Positions 22,412-39,316 of a stretch of 64,000 bases of DNA are shown in pieces. The notes beneath the pieces are model-generated. The model worked only from the letters and a program-made list of their open reading frames with translations. It was not told the DNA's origin and made no database searches. The translations under genes were made by a program, and so were the position numbers. Numbering within the stretch: the stretch's first letter is position 1; each line of letters begins with the position of its first letter. The DNA comes from Vibrio gallaecicus (GTDB taxonomy: Bacteria > Pseudomonadota > Gammaproteobacteria > Enterobacterales > Vibrionaceae): contig NZ_AP025490.1 of the NCBI RefSeq assembly GCF_024347495.1, forward strand, positions 1-64,000. Reading direction: 5' to 3'.

Positions 22412-23379
22412 ACAACGCGACCAGTAATTTGACCGTTAGTGATGTCTTCTGCTGCTTGAATCGCTTCATCTAAAGAAACTTCTTTAGTCGCTTGAGCGTA
22501 GAAAGATTCAGGTAAAAGCTCAGCCAGTTGTTCCCAAGCTTTGATGCGTTTTTCACGTGGACACATAACAGAGTCCACACCTTGTAGGCGAACATTACGT
22601 AGGATAAATGGCATTACGGTTGTTGGTAAGTCGAATCCGCCAGCTAGACCACAAGCGGCTACTGCACCGTTATAGTCCACTTGAGCCAATACTTTTGCCA
22701 ACACTTTGCTGCCTACAGTATCAATAGCACCAGCCCATAATTGTTTCTCTAATGGTTTTGCTGGTTCTTCAAGCTCTGCACGTTCAACAATGCGAGAAGC
22801 GCCTAGTGATTTTAGTAATTCACCATTTTCTGAAGCTCGACCCGTTACCGCGGCAACTTTATAACCGAGTTGATTTAGTAGAGTAATAGACACACTGCCA
22901 ACACCACCACTTGAACCTGTAACTAAGATTTCACCATCTTCTGGCTTAATACCTGCGTCCACAATCGCTTGAACACAAAGCATCGCGGTAAAACCAGCGG
23001 TACCAATCGCCATTACTTTTTTAGCGTCTAGCCCTTTTGGCATTGGTACTAACCAATCACCATTTAAGCTCGCTTTTTCAGCCATGCCACCCCAGTGACC
23101 TTCGCCTACCCCCCAACCAGTTAGAACGACTTCATCGCCTTCTTTGTAGCGAGGGTCATCTGATTGAGAAACCACACCAGAAAGGTCAATACCAGGAACC
23201 ATCGGGAAGTTACGAACAATGCGCCCTTTGCCTGTTATTGCTAAGCCATCTTTGTAGTTAAGAGAAGAGTAGTTAACGTCAATTTTTACGTTACCTTCCG
23301 GCAGCTGTGCTTCATCAATTTGAGAAACTGCCGCGATGGTTTTTTTATCTTCTTGGTTTAATACAAGTGCTTTAAACAT
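22399..23379 (-). CDS. acuI: Acrylyl-CoA reductase (NADPH) AcuI/YhdH
   Basis: A zinc-independent medium-chain dehydrogenase that reduces toxic acryloyl-CoA to propionyl-CoA; in marine bacteria acryloyl-CoA comes from DMSP breakdown. The 326-residue protein (E. coli 324) has the family N-terminus MFKALVLNQEDKKT, the segment SSLNYKDGLAITGKGRIVRN, and the NADPH-binding VTGSSGGVGSVS. The ATG at 23379 has GGAG nine bases upstream; the longer frame from 23391 lacks such a site. It stands alone between yiaA and fadA. The enzyme family is clear; a DMSP link is inference because no other DMSP gene is seen. Confidence 0.9.
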   Translation of the reverse strand: MFKALVLNQEDKKTIAAVSQIDEAQLPEGNVKIDVNYSSLNYKDGLAITGKGRIVRNFPMVPGIDLSGVVSQSDDPRYKEGDEVVLTGWGVGEGHWGGMAEKASLNGDWLVPMPKGLDAKKVMAIGTAGFTAMLCVQAIVDAGIKPEDGEILVTGSSGGVGSVSITLLNQLGYKVAAVTGRASENGELLKSLGASRIVERAELEEPAKPLEKQLWAGAIDTVGSKVLAKVLAQVDYNGAVAACGLAGGFDLPTTVMPFILRNVRLQGVDSVMCPREKRIKAWEQLAELLPESFYAQATKEVSLDEAIQAAEDITNGQITGRVVIKI

Positions 23380-23512
23380 GATCTGCTCCATGGGAGGAAT
23401 ATTAGGAATCTGCCAATAACTTTAGACGACAAATCAGAGAAAAAATAATGAAACTTCAACATTAGATCTATGCGTTTTATGCATAGAGTGTAAGTGGATA
23501 AATATGGCTAAT

Positions 23513-23544
23513 AAAAAGCGCAACCATGTAATCATGAGTTGCGC
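23513..23544 (-). terminator. Intrinsic terminator after fadBA
   Basis: On the minus strand GCGCAAC pairs with GTTGCGC (plus 23538-23544 and 23518-23524), the loop holds a second small CATG/CATG stem, and TTTTT follows. It ends the fadB-fadA transcript. Confidence 0.8.
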
Positions 23545-23637
23545 TCTCGATGTGGCTTGCAGTGAAGCCTTATTTATCCGTGCTGCTTAGCTTAAGTGCA
23601 GTTTAACTTAAGCGTGGATTTGCGAAGGGCATGTGAA

Positions 23638-26999
<3,362 letters not shown>

Positions 27000-27070
27000 T
27001 GTCTATCTCCATGACATACAATTCGTGATTGCGTGAGAGAATTTTTGTTATATTGATTACGTTACTGCTC

Positions 27071-27087
27071 TTCTGGTTAGACCAGTG
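27071..27087. promoter_or_regulatory. FadR-like operator upstream of fadBA
   Basis: TTCTGGTTAGACCAGTG contains the perfect palindrome CTGGT-TAG-ACCAG, which matches the TGGTnnnACCA core of known FadR sites. It lies 72 bases upstream of the fadB start, where FadR represses fatty acid degradation in related bacteria until acyl-CoA releases it. The match is seen; binding is inferred. Confidence 0.7.
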
Positions 27088-27226
27088 TTTTTAGTGTGAA
27101 CTTGAGATTGGTTAAATTCAATACATTTTTTAAACAATTGTTTAACATTGTGCGTTAGGACAGATCTCTAACTGTTATCTTTTCTGCGTGATACACTTTG
27201 CCGACCTTAGTGAAAAAGCCAACAAT

Positions 27227-27850
27227 ATGAATGACCAGCCGTTTCTCGTGCCTTTGGAATCCGCGCGTTTTGAAGAAGAAATAAAGAAGAGTGTTTTCAT
27301 CACTCATTTAGCCCATACACCAAGTGTAGAAGTTGCTAAAAAATTTATAGAGCAAATCAAACAAGAACACTCATCAGCAAGACATAATTGTTGGGGTTTT
27401 GTCGCGGGTCGCCCAGAAGATTCAATGAAATGGGGCTTCAGTGATGATGGTGAGCCGTCAGGTACTGCAGGCAAGCCTATTTTGGCTCAGTTGTCTGGTT
27501 CTGGTGTCGGAGAACTGACTGCCGTAGTCACGCGATATTCAGGTGGAATCAAACTTGGGACGGGTGGTTTAGTGAAAGCGTATGGTGGTGGAGTGCAACA
27601 AGCTCTCAAGCTGCTTCAAACTATCGAGAAAAAAATAACCACAAATCTACGGCTAGAGTTAGACTATGGATTCATGCCAATCGCACAATCAATAATGACT
27701 CAATATGATGCACAAGAAGTGCAAGCGAATTACGGAGTTCAAGTTGAGTTGGTGGTTGAAATAGAACTTCGTCAGGTTGAAGCGTTTACGCAGACCGTGA
27801 TTAATAAAAGTGGTGCTAAGGCACTGGTCTCGAAAATCAAAGATAACTAG
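27227..27850 (+). CDS. yigZ: YigZ/IMPACT family protein
   Basis: A 207-residue protein of the YigZ/IMPACT family (E. coli 204), whose biochemical role in bacteria is not settled; the eukaryotic relative binds the GCN2 regulator. The hallmark segments are EEIKKSVFITHLAHT, GFSDDGEPSGTAGKPIL and the glycine-rich TRYSGGIKLGTGGLVKAYG. The ATG at 27227 is preferred to a GTG 13 codons upstream because it matches the family start. trkH follows after 34 bases and hemG after that; the same yigZ-trkH-hemG order with fadBA divergent is found in E. coli and relatives. Confidence 0.92.
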   Translation: MNDQPFLVPLESARFEEEIKKSVFITHLAHTPSVEVAKKFIEQIKQEHSSARHNCWGFVAGRPEDSMKWGFSDDGEPSGTAGKPILAQLSGSGVGELTAVVTRYSGGIKLGTGGLVKAYGGGVQQALKLLQTIEKKITTNLRLELDYGFMPIAQSIMTQYDAQEVQANYGVQVELVVEIELRQVEAFTQTVINKSGAKALVSKIKDN

Positions 27851-27884
27851 GAAGTTTGAAGCTTTTCGCTTCGGTTAATCACTC

Positions 27885-29342
27885 ATGCAATTTCGTTCAA
27901 TTATTCGAATCGTCGGGTTACTGCTCGCTCTCTTTAGTGTTTCAATGCTCGCGCCAGCTTTGGTTGCGTTGATCTACCGAGATGGTGCTGGTGTTCCCTT
28001 TGTTACTACTTTCTTTGTACTGCTATTTTTCGGTGCATTAAGTTGGTTTCCCAACCGCCGACATAAACATGAATTAAAAGCTCGAGATGGCTTTTTGATC
28101 GTCGTTTTATTTTGGACGGTAATCGGCAGCGCGGGTGCTTTACCTTTCCTCATTGCTGATAACCCCAACGTTTCAGTTACTGATGCCTTTTTTGAATCTT
28201 TTTCTGCTCTAACAACGACAGGGGCAACCGTCATTGTAGGGCTGGATGACCTCCCTAAAGCGATTCTTTTCTATCGCCAGTTTTTGCAGTGGTTTGGTGG
28301 TATGGGGATCATTGTACTTGCCGTCGCTATTTTGCCTGTTTTGGGTATCGGTGGTATGCAGCTATATCGTGCTGAAATCCCCGGTCCAGTAAAAGACAGC
28401 AAGATGACTCCGCGAATAGCAGAAACAGCTAAAGCGCTTTGGTATATCTACCTAAGTTTGACTATTGCTTGTGCGGTTGCATTTTGGTTAGCGGGAATGA
28501 GTGCGTTTGACGCGATCAGCCATAGCTTCTCAACTATCGCGATTGGTGGGTTCTCTACTCACGATGCGAGTATGGGATATTTTAATAGCCCTGCTATTAA
28601 TATGATTACCGTGGTGTTCCTTCTTATATCTGCGTGTAACTATTCACTACATTTTGCGGCTTTTGCTTCTGGTGGTGTACACCCTAAATATTATTGGAAA
28701 GATCCAGAGTTTCGCGCTTTTATCTTCATACAAGTTGTCTTGTTTCTTGTCTGTTTCTTGCTGCTACTTAATCATCATTCCTATGACTCTTATTATGATG
28801 CGTTCGATCAGGCACTTTTTCAAACCGTTTCCATTTCAACCACGGCTGGATTTACGACGACAGGTTTTTCCGAATGGCCACTATTCTTACCGGTGCTTTT
28901 GCTTTTTTCTTCTTTTATAGGAGGATGTGCAGGTTCAACGGGCGGTGGCATGAAAGTAATACGTATTTTACTCCTGACTCTGCAGGGCGCTCGTGAAATG
29001 AAACGTCTTGTTCACCCTAGAGCCGTTTATACAATCAAAGTTGGAGGCTCAGCATTGCCACAACGAGTGGTGGATGCAGTTTGGGGTTTCTTTTCTGCTT
29101 ATGCACTTGTTTTTGTTGTTTGTATGTTGGCCCTTATTGCAACAGGCATGGATGAGCTGAGTGCTTTCTCTGCTGTAGCGGCAACATTGAATAACCTTGG
29201 TCCTGGTCTTGGCGAGGTTTCTGTTCACTTTGGCGATGTTAATGACAAAGCAAAGTGGGTATTGATTGTTTCTATGCTTTTTGGGCGCTTGGAAATATTT
29301 ACTCTATTAATTCTACTTACACCTACGTTTTGGCGTAGCTAA
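27885..29342 (+). CDS. trkH: Trk potassium uptake channel TrkH
   Basis: TrkH is the membrane channel subunit of the Trk K+ uptake system and works with the NAD/ATP-binding ring protein TrkA encoded elsewhere. The 485-residue protein (E. coli 483) has the four selectivity-filter loops of the family: SALTTTGATVI, FSTIAIGGFSTHD, VSISTTAGFTTTGFS and ATLNNLGPGLGEV. It sits between yigZ (34 bases) and hemG (9 bases), in one operon. Confidence 0.96.
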   Translation: MQFRSIIRIVGLLLALFSVSMLAPALVALIYRDGAGVPFVTTFFVLLFFGALSWFPNRRHKHELKARDGFLIVVLFWTVIGSAGALPFLIADNPNVSVTDAFFESFSALTTTGATVIVGLDDLPKAILFYRQFLQWFGGMGIIVLAVAILPVLGIGGMQLYRAEIPGPVKDSKMTPRIAETAKALWYIYLSLTIACAVAFWLAGMSAFDAISHSFSTIAIGGFSTHDASMGYFNSPAINMITVVFLLISACNYSLHFAAFASGGVHPKYYWKDPEFRAFIFIQVVLFLVCFLLLLNHHSYDSYYDAFDQALFQTVSISTTAGFTTTGFSEWPLFLPVLLLFSSFIGGCAGSTGGGMKVIRILLLTLQGAREMKRLVHPRAVYTIKVGGSALPQRVVDAVWGFFSAYALVFVVCMLALIATGMDELSAFSAVAATLNNLGPGLGEVSVHFGDVNDKAKWVLIVSMLFGRLEIFTLLILLTPTFWRS

Positions 29343-29351
29343 GGAACCATT

Positions 29352-29879
29352 GTGGAAAAAGCTTTATTTCTATATTCAAGCCGAGAAGGTCAGACTAAAA
29401 AAATTCTGCACTATATAGAAGAAGAATTAAAAGACTTTGAATGTGAAGTGATGGATTTGCATTTGGTCGATGAGATTGATTTTACACACTATGACAGAGT
29501 GCTGATTGGTGCCTCTATTCGTTATGGCCATTTGAACAAAAAGCTGTACCAGTTTATTGGAAAGAACTTAAAGCAGCTCCAAACGCATAATGTTGCGTTC
29601 TTCTGTGTCAATTTAACTGCTCGTAAAGAGGACCAAGGTAAAGATACACCAGAAGGAAGTGCGTATATAAAGACGTTTCTTAAAAAGTCGCCGTGGCAGC
29701 CCGCATTAATAGGCATATTTGCAGGAGCCCTTTATTACCCGCGTTATAAATGGTTCGACAGAGTGATGATTCGCTTTATTATGAATATGACGGGTGGGGA
29801 AACGGATACAACCAAAGAAGTTGAGTATACAAATTGGAATAAGGTCTCTCTTTTTACCGATAAATTTCGAAATCTGTAG
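29352..29879 (+). CDS. hemG: Menaquinone-dependent protoporphyrinogen oxidase HemG
   Basis: HemG oxidises protoporphyrinogen IX to protoporphyrin IX, the step before iron insertion in heme synthesis, using quinone as acceptor. The 175-residue flavodoxin-like protein (E. coli 181) has the FMN phosphate-binding loop FLYSSREGQTKKI near its N-terminus and the segment FCVNLTARKEDQGKDTPE typical of HemG. The start is GTG at 29352 with AAGGAA upstream. It is the last gene of the yigZ-trkH-hemG operon; the rrn operon promoter begins about 80 bases later. Confidence 0.95.
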   Translation: MEKALFLYSSREGQTKKILHYIEEELKDFECEVMDLHLVDEIDFTHYDRVLIGASIRYGHLNKKLYQFIGKNLKQLQTHNVAFFCVNLTARKEDQGKDTPEGSAYIKTFLKKSPWQPALIGIFAGALYYPRYKWFDRVMIRFIMNMTGGETDTTKEVEYTNWNKVSLFTDKFRNL

Positions 29880-29926
29880 TGGTAAAGCTTATTTATAAGG
29901 CGTTTTGACTGGTTTTTAGTCGAACA

Positions 29927-29986
29927 GATAAAAAGATAAGAAAAACGTAAAAAAAGCCTTGCCAACGTGACGCCGATCTCTATAAT
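29927..29986 (+). promoter_or_regulatory. rrn operon promoter P1 with UP element
   Basis: TTGCCA (29959-29964), a 16-base spacer and a perfect TATAAT (29981-29986), followed by a GC-rich start region GCGACC, have the build of a growth-rate controlled rRNA P1 promoter. The A-rich tract 29927-29957 directly upstream is a good UP element for the RNA polymerase alpha subunit. Confidence 0.82.
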
Positions 29987-30085
29987 GCGACCTCGTTGAA
30001 ACGGGAAGGCTTCTTAGGAAACCAGAACGAATTAACTAGTCAAATTAGCCAAGCCAAGCGCTTGAAAGAGTTTTGAAAAAAGTGG

Positions 30086-30113
30086 TTGACACTAAAGCTC
30101 AAATAGCTAAAAT
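30086..30113 (+). promoter_or_regulatory. rrn operon promoter P2
   Basis: A perfect TTGACA (30086-30091), a 16-base spacer and TAAAAT (30108-30113), then GACCGTCC at the start site. The distance of about 125 bases from P1 is usual for tandem rRNA promoters. Confidence 0.85.
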
Positions 30114-30147
30114 GACCGTCCGATTTGAGCGAAGCTCAAAAAGGAAA

Positions 30148-30161
30148 AGCTCTTTAACAAT
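30148..30161 (+). promoter_or_regulatory. boxA antitermination site in the rrn leader
   Basis: GCTCTTTAACAATT matches the Nus-factor boxA of E. coli rRNA leaders. A second copy occurs in the 16S-23S spacer. Both should keep RNA polymerase from stopping early on untranslated rRNA. Confidence 0.85.
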
Positions 30162-30164
30162 TTA

Positions 30165-32010
<1,846 letters not shown>

Positions 32011-32057
32011 TAGAAAGTAAAAGAGACGAAGAACTCCCAAGTTCTTCAATATCCAGT

Positions 32058-32133
32058 GTCCCGTTCGTCTAGAGGCCTAGGACACCGCCCTTTCACGGCG
32101 GTAACAGGGGTTCGACTCCCCTACGGGATACCA
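32058..32133 (+). tRNA. tRNA-Glu (TTC)
   Basis: A 76-base cloverleaf with encoded CCA and anticodon loop CTTTCAC giving TTC. It is the first of four spacer tRNAs and close to E. coli gltT. The acceptor stem begins GTCCCGT. Confidence 0.96.
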
Positions 32134-32135
32134 TT

Positions 32136-32211
32136 GGGTCGTTAGCTCAGTTGGTAGAGCAGTTGACTTTTAATCAATTGGTCGCAGGTTCGAATCCTGC
32201 ACGACCCACCA
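32136..32211 (+). tRNA. tRNA-Lys (TTT)
   Basis: A 76-base cloverleaf with acceptor GGGTCGT/ACGACCC, encoded CCA and anticodon loop CTTTTAA giving TTT. It follows tRNA-Glu after two bases in the 16S-23S spacer. Confidence 0.96.
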
Positions 32212-32236
32212 TTTCCTCCCAAGGAAATAAAAATAT

Positions 32237-32312
32237 GGGGCTATAGCTCAGCTGGGAGAGCGCCTGCCTTGCACGCAGGAGGTCTGCGGTTCGATCCCGC
32301 ATAGCTCCACCA
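32237..32312 (+). tRNA. tRNA-Ala (TGC)
   Basis: A 76-base cloverleaf with acceptor GGGGCTA/TAGCTCC, which contains the G3-T70 identity pair of tRNA-Ala, anticodon TGC in the loop TTGCACG, and encoded CCA. Confidence 0.96.
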
Positions 32313-32343
32313 TTCTTTCTCACGAAGGAATTAAAACTTTCGT

Positions 32344-32419
32344 GGGCGATTAGCTCAGTTGGGAGAGCACCTGCCTTACAAGCAGGGGGTCACTGGTTCG
32401 AGCCCGGTATCGCCCACCA
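32344..32419 (+). tRNA. tRNA-Val (TAC)
   Basis: A 76-base cloverleaf with acceptor GGGCGAT/ATCGCCC, anticodon TAC in the loop CTTACAA, and encoded CCA. It is the last tRNA of the 16S-23S spacer. A Glu-Lys-Ala-Val spacer is a known arrangement in vibrios. Confidence 0.96.
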
Positions 32420-32484
32420 TCTTTAAGAGTTCTTCCTTAAGAATTTTTAAAAATGGTTTTGAAAGTTTAACGCTTAAAAACTCT

Positions 32485-32500
32485 TGCTCTTTAACAATTT
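32485..32500 (+). promoter_or_regulatory. boxA antitermination site in the 16S-23S spacer
   Basis: TGCTCTTTAACAATTT is a full match to the rrn boxA and repeats the leader copy at 30148. It sits about 65 bases after tRNA-Val. Confidence 0.85.
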
Positions 32501-32731
32501 GGAAAGCTGACTGATTGATTACTTACGAGTAATTCAATCAAATTTAAAAGTTCTCAATGTTTATCTTTAACTAGATAAACACAACAAACACATTCAAGTG
32601 TCTTGTATTCGAATCAAACTTTAGTTTGATTCACAATTGAGTCCGGCAAACAGTTATCAAGAATTAACCCTTCTTGATGACAACCAAAACCTTGGTTAGT
32701 TGCCATACACTAAGACCCTTTCGGGTTGTAT

Positions 32732-35625
<2,894 letters not shown>

Positions 35626-35749
35626 ACAACACCCAAGGGGTTTTGTGGACTCATAGAAATACCAGACCTTGAATGAGTTTGAAGAGAACAAAAACAGCTT
35701 TCCAGATTATTTTGCCTTCAGTTTTTAAACTGAAAGTAAAAGCAAAATT

Positions 35750-35869
35750 TGCTTGGCGACCATAGCATTGTGGACCCACCTGATCCCATGCCGAACTCAG
35801 AAGTGAAACACAATAGCGCCGATGGTAGTGTGGGGCTTCCCCATGTGAGAGTAGGACATCGCCAGGCTT
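35750..35869 (+). rRNA. rrf: 5S ribosomal RNA
   Basis: About 120 bases from TGCTTGGCGACCATAGC to ATCGCCAGGCTT, with the conserved CCGAACTCAGAAGTGAAAC loop. The ends pair as the terminal helix. It follows 23S after about 125 bases. Confidence 0.95.
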
Positions 35870-35938
35870 TAAATATCGTTACTTGCATTAGCAATTAACA
35901 ACATCATTAGTGTACTAATCTATTGATGACAATTTGTT

Positions 35939-36029
35939 GGAGGGATGGCTGAGTGGTCGAAAGCACCGGTCTTGAAAACCGGCAACCGTTAATAGCGGTT
36001 CTAGGGTTCAAATCCCTATCCCTCCACCA
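35939..36029 (+). tRNA. tRNA-Ser (TGA)
   Basis: A 91-base type II cloverleaf with a long variable arm, acceptor GGAGGGA/TCCCTCC, anticodon TGA in the loop CTTGAAA, and encoded CCA. It lies 70 bases after the 5S gene and before the terminator, so it is probably a distal tRNA of the rrn operon. Confidence 0.95.
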
Positions 36030-36035
36030 CCATTG

Positions 36036-36066
36036 AAAAGCCCGCTGAGAAATCAGCGGGCTTTTT
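36036..36066 (+). terminator. Intrinsic terminator of the rrn operon
   Basis: GCCCGCTGA (36040-36048) pairs perfectly with TCAGCGGGC (36053-36061) around a GAAA tetraloop and is followed by TTTTT. It closes the transcript after tRNA-Ser. Confidence 0.92.
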
Positions 36067-36145
36067 CATATCTGCTATTTAGAAAAACAAAAAAGAGCAC
36101 TAATGTGCTCTCTATTATTTTCTTAACCAGCATATCTAAAGTTAA

Positions 36146-37036
36146 CTAGTCAGGGAGATACTTTCCTTCGGCTACTTGCCAAAAAGCTCTAATCAATGGG
36201 TTCTCCAGTTGAGATCGCTTACAGCAAACACCTAATTCAAAGGGCTTGATTGGTTCTATCTTTAAGCGGTCGACGTTATCCCTTACTGGACTGTTATTAA
36301 TCACAACATCCGGAGCAATACCTACCCCACACCCCAGTGCTACCATACTTACGATCGCTTCATGACCTGATACCTGAGCGTAAATGTTGGGCTTTATCTT
36401 CATCTTTTTGAACCATGCGTTCGCACGTTCTCGAGCAGTCCCTGCTTCTGGGATGATAAAAGGCACTTTATTCCAATTTGGCTTATCTGATTGCAGTTGC
36501 TGACTAAAACTGCTGACCCCTGACGGGATGATGACTGATAGTGGTATATCGCTGATGGTTTCGAATTCTAATCTTGAAGGAAGGATGTCTGGCTTCGCTG
36601 AGATAGCAATATCCGCTTCATCATTTAGAATCTTGTCGATAGATTGAGCCGGGTCACCGGTAGAGAGCTTAAATTCAATATACGGATGAATTGCTCTGAA
36701 TTCGGTAATGAGTTCAGGAAGATGACTGTAGCTTGCTGTTACAGAACAGAAAATACGGATCTCACCCTTGAGCTCCTGTTCTCCGCCTTTTAGATGAAGA
36801 TTATATTGCTGCCACTCGCCAACGATGCTCAATGCCACAGGCAACAGATGTTTCCCTGCCGGTGTGAGGTCAACACTTCGATTATCCCTGATAAGCAGTT
36901 CTTGCCCTGTTTCTTCTTCAAGCTTTTGTATCTGACGACTAAGAGCAGAAGGACTGACGTGCATAGCAGCAGCTGTTTTGCTGAAACTCTTGCTATCACA
37001 TAAATGTATAAATAATTGTAGAGATTTTATGTTCAT
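36146..37036 (-). CDS. ilvY: LysR-type activator IlvY
   Basis: IlvY activates the divergent ilvC gene when its substrates acetolactate or acetohydroxybutyrate accumulate. The 296-residue protein (E. coli 297) has the winged helix with AMHVSPSALSRQIQKLEEE and IlvY-typical effector-domain segments FCSVTASYSHLP and SGHEAIVSMVALGCGVGIAP. The ATG at 37036 is chosen because it gives the family N-terminus; an upstream frame adds 22 unrelated residues. It is divergent from ilvC over 146 bases. Confidence 0.93.
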   Translation of the reverse strand: MNIKSLQLFIHLCDSKSFSKTAAAMHVSPSALSRQIQKLEEETGQELLIRDNRSVDLTPAGKHLLPVALSIVGEWQQYNLHLKGGEQELKGEIRIFCSVTASYSHLPELITEFRAIHPYIEFKLSTGDPAQSIDKILNDEADIAISAKPDILPSRLEFETISDIPLSVIIPSGVSSFSQQLQSDKPNWNKVPFIIPEAGTARERANAWFKKMKIKPNIYAQVSGHEAIVSMVALGCGVGIAPDVVINNSPVRDNVDRLKIEPIKPFELGVCCKRSQLENPLIRAFWQVAEGKYLPD

Positions 37037-37056
37037 GTTCTGTGAGCGTTTCCATG

Positions 37057-37071
37057 TTGCATTTATTGCAA
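37057..37071. promoter_or_regulatory. Candidate IlvY operator
   Basis: TTGCA-TTTAT-TGCAA is a 15-bp inverted repeat of the LysR-box type in the ilvY-ilvC divergent region, 20 bases upstream of the ilvY start. LysR activators usually bind such sites near their own gene. Binding is inferred. Confidence 0.5.
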
Positions 37072-37182
37072 TAACTAATTGTGAATATATCACTTTCAGC
37101 AACGGAGTGTCTGTTTTAGTATGAAGTCATTCGATAGAGAGATATCGACCTTACGGACTTATTTTTAAAGGAGTGCCCTACA

Positions 37183-38667
37183 ATGGCTAACTATTTCAAT
37201 ACATTAAACCTTCGTGAGCAACTAGACCAATTAGGTCGCTGCCGTTTCATGGATCGTGAAGAATTCGCGACAGAAGCTGAATATCTTGAAGGCAAGAAAA
37301 TCGTTATTGTTGGTTGTGGTGCTCAAGGCCTAAACCAAGGTCTGAACATGCGTGATTCTGGTCTAGACGTATCTTACGCTCTACGCCAAGCTGCAATTGA
37401 TGAGAAGCGTCAATCATTCAAGAACGCTGACGAAAACGGCTTTGTTGTGGGTAGCTATGAAACGCTAATTCCTCAAGCAGACCTAGTTATTAACCTTACT
37501 CCAGATAAGCAACACACCAATGTTGTTGAGACAGTAATGCCTCTAATGAAAGAAGGTGCTGCTCTTGGTTACTCTCATGGTTTCAACGTTGTTGAAGAAG
37601 GCATGCAATTACGTGCTGACCTTACCGTTGTAATGGTTGCACCTAAGTGTCCAGGGTCTGAAGTTCGTGAAGAGTACAAGCGTGGTTTCGGTGTTCCAAC
37701 ACTGATCGCTGTTCATCCAGAAAATGACCCTAAAGGTGAAGGCTGGGATATCGCTAAAGCTTGGGCTGCAGGTACTGGTGGTCACCGTGCAGGTTGCCTA
37801 GAGTCTTCATTCGTAGCTGAAGTTAAATCTGACCTTATGGGTGAGCAAACAATTCTATGTGGCATGCTACAAGCCGGTTCTATCGTATCTTACGAGAAGA
37901 TGATTGCTGATGGCATCGAACCAGGCTACGCAGGTAAACTTCTGCAATACGGTTGGGAAACGATTACTGAAGCACTTAAGTTCGGTGGCGTAACTCACAT
38001 GATGGACCGTCTATCTAACCCAGCTAAAGTTAAAGCGTTTGAGCTTTCTGAAGAGCTAAAAGACTTAATGCGTCCGCTTTACAACAAACACATGGATGAC
38101 ATCATTTCTGGTCACTTCTCTAGCACTATGATGGCTGACTGGGCGAACGATGACGTGAACCTACTGGGTTGGCGTGAAGAGACTGGCGAAACTGCATTCG
38201 AAAACTACCCAACTTCTGACGTAGAAATCTCAGAGCAAGAGTACTTCGATAACGGTATCCTTATGGTTGCTATGGTTCGTGCGGGTGTTGAGCTAGCATT
38301 CGAAGCAATGACAGCATCTGGCATCATCGATGAGTCTGCTTACTACGAGTCTCTACATGAGCTTCCGCTAATCGCAAACACAGTTGCTCGTAAACGTCTT
38401 TACGAAATGAACGTTGTAATCTCTGATACAGCTGAGTACGGTAACTACCTATTCGCTAACGTAGCAACACCGCTACTACGCGAGCAGTTCATGCCTTCAG
38501 TTGCAACTGATGTAATTGGTCGCGGTCTAGGTGAAGCATCTAACCACGTAGATAACGCGAAGCTAATTGAAGTAAACGAAGCTATCCGTAACCACCCTGT
38601 AGAGTACATTGGTGAAGAGCTACGTAGCTACATGAGTGACATGAAGCGTATCGCTGTTGGCGGTTAA
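37183..38667 (+). CDS. ilvC: Ketol-acid reductoisomerase (NADP+), class II
   Basis: IlvC converts acetolactate and acetohydroxybutyrate to the dihydroxy acids of valine, leucine and isoleucine synthesis, using Mg2+ and NADPH. The 494-residue protein (E. coli 491) is the long class II form with a doubled C-terminal knotted domain. The N-terminal Rossmann motif is [20 protein letters not shown], and metal-binding acidic residues lie in [23 protein letters not shown] gives a strong ribosome-binding site. The enzyme is probably under IlvY control. Confidence 0.97.
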   Translation: MANYFNTLNLREQLDQLGRCRFMDREEFATEAEYLEGKKIVIVGCGAQGLNQGLNMRDSGLDVSYALRQAAIDEKRQSFKNADENGFVVGSYETLIPQADLVINLTPDKQHTNVVETVMPLMKEGAALGYSHGFNVVEEGMQLRADLTVVMVAPKCPGSEVREEYKRGFGVPTLIAVHPENDPKGEGWDIAKAWAAGTGGHRAGCLESSFVAEVKSDLMGEQTILCGMLQAGSIVSYEKMIADGIEPGYAGKLLQYGWETITEALKFGGVTHMMDRLSNPAKVKAFELSEELKDLMRPLYNKHMDDIISGHFSSTMMADWANDDVNLLGWREETGETAFENYPTSDVEISEQEYFDNGILMVAMVRAGVELAFEAMTASGIIDESAYYESLHELPLIANTVARKRLYEMNVVISDTAEYGNYLFANVATPLLREQFMPSVATDVIGRGLGEASNHVDNAKLIEVNEAIRNHPVEYIGEELRSYMSDMKRIAVGG

Positions 38668-38765
38668 TTAGTCGCTTAGATACTGATAAATTTGTAGAAA
38701 AAGCAAAGCAGTATCACTAGCTCCTTATAGGCTGGAGTTATGAACAAGCAACACAACATTTAATA

Positions 38766-38797
38766 AAAGGCTTGGTCGCCGTTGACCAAGCCTTTTT
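38766..38797 (+). terminator. Intrinsic terminator after ilvC
   Basis: AAAGGCTTGGTC? arms 38766-38777 and 38784-38795 form a 12-bp stem with a 6-base loop and a T run. It lies about 100 bases past the ilvC stop; the space between shows nothing else. Confidence 0.88.
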
Positions 38798-38889
38798 GCT
38801 TTTAGGACCTAAGTCTTATAACTTGAAAATGAACATTAATTGTTAGGACATCGCCGCCGTTGATTTTCAGTTTTTATTGAGTCTCAGAA

Positions 38890-38924
38890 AAATAAAAGGA
38901 TTGGTGCTTTCACACCAACCCTTT
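38890..38924 (-). terminator. Intrinsic terminator after ubiK
   Basis: On the minus strand a 12-base stem (plus 38913-38924 with 38895-38906, one mismatch) is followed by TATTTTT. It ends the ubiK transcript and is convergent with the ilvC terminator. Confidence 0.78.
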
Positions 38925-38944
38925 CAGTTTTCTTGCTTTGAGGC

Positions 38945-39196
38945 TTACTTATCAGCAATCTTTGCTTCTAAATCCGCTAGCTTTTGTTCCATCTCTGTCA
39001 GCTTTTGACGAGTGCGTAGAAGTACCTGTGTTTGAACATCAAACTCTTCGCGGCTCACAACGTCGAGCTTGTTTAGTTGACCTTGGATAACTTGGCGAAC
39101 TTTTTGGTCTACGTCTGAACCCAGCTCTTTAACTGGTTGAGGCATTGAGTCGTGGATCTGCTTAGCAATTTGCTCTAGTTTTTTTGGATCAAACAT
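38945..39196 (-). CDS. ubiK: Ubiquinone biosynthesis accessory factor UbiK
   Basis: UbiK (formerly YqiC) binds UbiJ and lipids and supports aerobic ubiquinone synthesis. The 83-residue protein has the family N-terminus [19 protein letters not shown], an amphipathic middle, and a C-terminal coiled coil ([18 protein letters not shown] onward) used for trimer formation. It stands alone between the ilvC terminator and the efflux operon. V. cholerae has a gene of this type at the same place. Confidence 0.92.
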   Translation of the reverse strand: MFDPKKLEQIAKQIHDSMPQPVKELGSDVDQKVRQVIQGQLNKLDVVSREEFDVQTQVLLRTRQKLTEMEQKLADLEAKIADK

Positions 39197-39316
39197 ATCA
39201 ATTAAAACTCCTGAATATTTCCTACTATTCTATTTAATCACACAGAAGAAGTCGCCTCTGGCGTATAAAAAAAAGCCACCGAAGTAGCCTTTTTAATTGT
39301 TAATACGACTTAGAGA